From assembly GCA_029747015.1 (NCBI GenBank), contig JAKOGI010000358.1, forward strand, positions 327,501 to 391,500: a DNA stretch of 64,000 bases, in the 5' to 3' direction. This DNA is from Carnegiea gigantea (Eukaryota; Streptophyta; Magnoliopsida; Caryophyllales; Cactaceae). The translations under genes were made by a program, and so were the position numbers. Below, piece by piece: positions 60,333 to 64,000 of the stretch (position 1 is the stretch's first letter; each line of letters starts with the position of its first letter). Below the pieces are notes generated by a model. It searched no databases. It saw nothing but the letters and a program-made list of their open reading frames with translations, and was not told the origin of the DNA.

Positions 60333-60640
60333 CATTAGTGAACTTCTTGAGATCATCATCTTGTGACCAATGGGTTTTCCTATAGAAGGCATGTAGAACC
60401 TAACACAAGTCCAGCTAATAAATTTTTGCTATGTAACAAATATTATCAACAATATGATGACATCACAAATGCCTCATGATGTCATTTTTCAATATTGAAA
60501 ATGTCTTATACATAACAAAGAAAGTAAACTGGAAAGAGTCAAAATTATAAATTTTTCATCTTTGTCATCGCTTTCACTAATATGGTAATAGGATTCCACC
60601 TACACATCATTGTCTCCTCAAACTGCGCCATGTGAAGGTT
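59126..60640. other. CACTA intergenic region
   Basis: Between the two transposon genes. No coding frame is supported; it contains the compound microsatellite at 60,196-60,326. It may hold the promoter and 5' introns of the Transposase_24-type gene, but I could not identify them. Confidence 0.45.
60196..60326. repeat. Compound (AC)n...(TG)n(AG)n microsatellite
   Basis: (ac)n at 60,196-60,224, a short AT/TG spacer, (tg)n to about 60,280, then (ag)n at 60,282-60,326. Open frames on both strands here are shadows of the repeat. Confidence 0.95.
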
Positions 60641-63600
60641 CATCTAGTATGACTCCGGTGATGTTATCTCTAACATCAAGAATGTCATCTTAATAGATCA
60701 CAGTTGAGTTATATACTTCGATGAGATCAACTTCTGGTAGGGTTTCGTCTTCCATTTCAAACAAATCCCTTAGCTTAGTGACAATTACTTTATACCAAAT
60801 TTTCTCTTTTGATTCTAGAACATAGAACACTTGCACTGCTTGAGATGTAAGCACAAACACTTATTTGTTCTCCAATGTGCTCTCATTTTAACAAGGGTAA
60901 ATCCATATTCCTCTTATTTGACACCACAAATTGGATCCATCCAATCACATCGAAATAGCATGACAGTTCTTCCCTGTGGATACAACAATTGAATTATCTC
61001 AATTAGATTACCATAACAAGCCATATCTCATGCATCTGTGATAGAATTTCACATGAACGCTAGAATTTTGCATCATACTCCTTAGATCAATCTTTTTAAT
61101 ACCTATCGATATCTAATATAGGTGCTCTTGCTCATTTTTTTGATCGAACAGTCTGGTTTACAAGCCAAATATTTCAAATCATAAGCCACATCACCATCCA
61201 AAGGAAGAAGCATAGAAGTCTGTCAATTATATAACATATGACACTAATATTGTTAGATAGTACATATATACATAAACATATCAGATTTAGTAGGCTACTT
61301 ATATTCCACCCAAACCAATGTGGAAGCCCTGTTTTATGAATCCCATTAATGCTCCCATTCGTATTCTGGTATTCGTTTCTAACAATCTCATAATTCTCTC
61401 TAAAATCATAACAGCAGTACCAAAAATGTAAAAATTTATATTCTAGTGTTTTGTAGTAATAAACACAAAATTCGACTGTACTTACTGATTGTACACTTGG
61501 ACTTCATCACTATTAAATAGCACATAACTATGTGCTTGGTCAATTAAAGAATAATTAAGATGAATGTCTTTTGTTTGAGATAATGCATGCTAATTCAGGG
61601 AACATATAGGTAGACCCTCATATGCTTTATCACCATCATCATGGTTCATTGATAGCCTATTTCCCTTGTCTCAACAACTTGTAAATATCTAGCCCAAAAT
61701 ACTACACATTTATTTGCTATTTTGCTTCTATAATTTATACCGCTAGACAACTTTTATTGTGAACATAACATTTTTGCTATCTAAAATCCCTACGATCATT
61801 AAAATCGCAAAACATAATTGTGCGTATCATTTATATGTTGAAATGAATTAAATATGGTCAGATATATACCTTTCTGCATAATGCATCCAGTTGTACATAA
61901 CTGGACCCCCAACTTTTGCTTCATAAGGAAAATGAACAATTAAGTGAACCATTATGTTGAAAAAAGAAAGGAAAAAAATGCCCTCTAGACAACAAAGTAT
62001 AAGGACAACATGAACTTGCAAACTCTCGAAGTCCTTTGCTATTACAGCCTTAGAATATAACTCCTTAAAAAGTGTACTTAACTCAATCAATACACCACCA
62101 AGTTTCTTTTTTGGTAATTTCCTCGCAACCAATGGCAATAGTTGTTGCATGATAATGTGATGGTCATGGCTTCCTAAGCTATAGATTTTACCATCGACAA
62201 TCCGCCTCCTGATATGTGTTGCATAACCATCAGACACTTTTATAGGGGCTAGTATGCTAATAAATTCATCTTTCTCTTTCTTGCTTAATGTGAAGCATGC
62301 GGGGGTTACATAAGTCTTGCCACCATCTTCAGTGGGGTGAAGACTATGCCCTATATTCAACTCCCTCAAATTAAGGTGTGACTGGAGAGTACCTTTTGTC
62401 TTACCCTCAATGTCTAAAAGTGTAGCAAGTATGTTCTATAATACGTTTTTTTCCACAAGCACAACATCGAGATAGTGACGAACCACAAGATGCTTCTAAT
62501 ATGGAAGTTAGAAAAAAAGTACTTTTCTTTTTCTATGGGCTCTCTTCATTGCCTTTCTTTCTTTTATTTTGTTGCTTAGTGTTATAATACTTTCCGAAAA
62601 TAACATTCAATTCATTCGCTTGATCTACCCATTGAGGTCCATATAGAATCTAGGTGGGAGCCTCATTTCTATTTCTTCATTGAATGCCTTTTTACTATGA
62701 CGACATCTGTGATAATTTGGTAAGAAGCGACGAGGCTTATATAACATATTTTTCTACTTGCTTTCAAATAAAGGGCGCAAATATCAAGATTCCAATAAGG
62801 GCAAGCGTATTTTTCTTTGGCATTCCAACCTGATAAATTTTCATATTCAATAAAGTCACTAGTTATACAAAGGAAGGCCTTATTTAGATTCAAGGCCTCA
62901 TCTCTTAAGCCATCATAAGTTTCTGCAGTTGGCTTCCATAACACCGATAGCTTATCAACTAAAGGTTCTAAAAAGATATTAACATCATGTTTTGGTGCCT
63001 TTGCACCTGGTATAGGGAATGGCAGAAAGACATAAGGTTGCTTCGTTCACAACCATATGGGTAAATTATAAGTCATTAATACAATTAGCCATATGCTATA
63101 TTGAGTACTCATATTTCCAAATGGATTGAACGCATTGCTTGATAAGTAAAGCCTAACATTTCATGGATCATAGGCAAAATTTGATTACTTATTATCCAAA
63201 TCATTACATGCATAAGCATCAGATACATGTCGTCATTTACCGTCCTAGTTGCATTCCTCTCCGTGCCATCTCGTTCAGGAGGCTATCTTAGATGACACAA
63301 AAAGTCTCTTCACTCTAGGCATCCGCGGAAAGTGATGTAAAACCTTTATCAAAACTGGATTGCCAGAAGCTAATTTCATGATTCTTACATCATCAGCCGC
63401 CCTATAACTTAGATCATTGCACTTAGGGCTTTTATTCAGTTCATCCTTGTCTTTTCAGAACAGAATACATTCATTAGCGCAAGCATGAATCTTTTGGTAG
63501 CCAAGACCAAGTTTCTTAATGATACTTTGCATTCTTAAAAAAGTGAGGTAATGTTGAATCTTTAGGAAGTGTTCTTTTAAAAAGTTTAACGAAAGTATCA

Positions 63601-63990
63601 AATGCTCCATCACCACTCCATAAAAACATTTAAGATTATTCATTTCAACAACAAATGAGAGTTCACTAAACTCTTCACAACTATAATAAAGAACCTAGAC
63701 CGCATCTTTAATTAGGTTAAAGGTCTTTGCCTCTTCATTAAGCACTGATGAGCCCTCCCTAGATTCATGACATTCAAAAGCATCTCCTATCATCCCATGT
63801 ATTTTGTGGTCATATCATCCATAATTTTCATCATTAAACTCATTAGCCATCATATCATTTTTACCATTATCATCTATATTTATTGGCTCGCCATGGAAAA
63901 CCCAATTACATTTCTGATAATCAGCATTGATCCTCTTCATGACAAGGTAACCCCTCACAGTTTCTCACCTATGATAAAACAGTTAGCACA
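60640..63990 (-). pseudogene. TNP2-type CACTA transposase pseudogene (TNP2, DUF4218, DUF4216 regions)
   Basis: Reading right to left: 'IKKLGLGYQKIHACANECIL' (63,455-63,643), 'PRNVRLYLSSNAFNPFGNM'-like wording near 63,160-63,100, then 62,669-62,944 with 'LSGWNAKEKYACPYWNLDIC', all typical of the TNP2 (Transposase_21) catalytic region. Frame 61,848-62,369 is the DUF4218 region ('LGSHDHHIIMQQLLPLVARK', 'FFNIMVHLIVHFPYEAKVGG') and is open for 173 codons. DUF4216 wording follows near 61,000-60,690 ('LFRCDWMDPICGV', 'QAVQVFYVLESKEKIWYKV') across two frames. The N-terminus is outside the window. Many stops elsewhere mean it cannot encode an active transposase. Confidence 0.8.
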
Positions 63991-64000
63991 AATTGAATGT

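Larger units (their letters stand above)
56101..64000 (-). mobile_element. CACTA (En/Spm-type) DNA transposon, left part
   Basis: The terminus 'cactacaaaaataaggc' at 56,101 abuts Y sequence and an A-run. It is followed by subterminal repeats, then two - strand genes: a Transposase_24-type gene (57,666-59,125) and a TNP2-type transposase (60,640-63,990). This is the standard content of plant CACTA elements. The other terminus and the start of the transposase lie beyond 64,000. If the three bases before the end are the target duplication they are AAA, but this cannot be checked without the other side. Confidence 0.85.

Noticed and set aside
60098..60392. Open frames with Thr/His or Arg/Glu repeats
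   Set aside because: Shadow of the AC/AG microsatellite inside the CACTA element.
1..64000. CRISPR array, tRNA/rRNA genes, riboswitches, bacterial operons
   Set aside because: Nothing in the sequence supports them; repeats present are LTRs, microsatellites and one degenerate tandem array.

Overview
The window looks like heterochromatic, repeat-dense DNA from a flowering plant (nuclear, AT-rich, no operons). I found no intact host gene, no tRNA or rRNA gene and no CRISPR array. Almost everything recognisable is transposable-element sequence: at least four Ty3/gypsy-type LTR retrotransposon families, a LINE fragment, a solo LTR, a SINE-like insertion and the left part of a large CACTA (En/Spm) DNA transposon. 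All coding regions are broken by stops and frameshifts, so nearly all are annotated as pseudogenes. I assigned families by reading characteristic motifs; no database search was possible.

Layout. (1) 1-7,892: Athila-like element 'X' copy A, + strand, cut by the window edge. (2) 7,893-14,020: chromovirus-like element 'Y' copy A, - strand, with two LTRs and an initiator-Met-type primer site. (3) 14,021-14,881: LINE reverse transcriptase fragment. (4) 14,882-19,261 and 31,009-33,800: Tat/Ogre-like element 'V', split by (5) 19,262-31,008: a complete Athila-like element 'W' with two LTRs and a perfect GCAAT target duplication. (6) 33,800-37,110: unassigned DNA, a minus-strand DUF7745-like remnant, a microsatellite and a ~195-bp tandem repeat. 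(7) 37,116-38,357: a W-related solo LTR with a perfect CTGGG duplication. (8) 38,358-41,040: microsatellites, unassigned DNA and a minus-strand Athila-like protease fragment. (9) 41,041-49,363: X copy B. (10) 49,364-55,614: Y copy B, followed by 55,615-56,092, a second partial Y interior. (11) 56,101-64,000: a CACTA element with its terminus, subterminal repeats, a Transposase_24-type gene and a TNP2-type transposase pseudogene, both on the - strand.

History. X+Y occurs twice in direct orientation about 41.5 kb apart. Left LTRs of Y resemble each other, and right LTRs resemble each other, at several diagnostic bases. This implies that Y was already present and its LTRs had diverged before the ~14-kb block was duplicated. 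Y copy A abuts a LINE without a target duplication, and Y copy B continues into a second Y interior. Both point to recombination between Y elements. In the middle of the window the order of events is LINE, then V inserted into it, then W inserted into V. Many disabling changes are CAA to TAA or CGA to TGA, as expected from deamination of methylated cytosines in silenced DNA.

I did not find a convincing undescribed biological system. The most informative signals are structural: the duplicated nested block, the shared-LTR Y array, the two exact target duplications, and the CACTA end with its orientation-symmetric subterminal motif.
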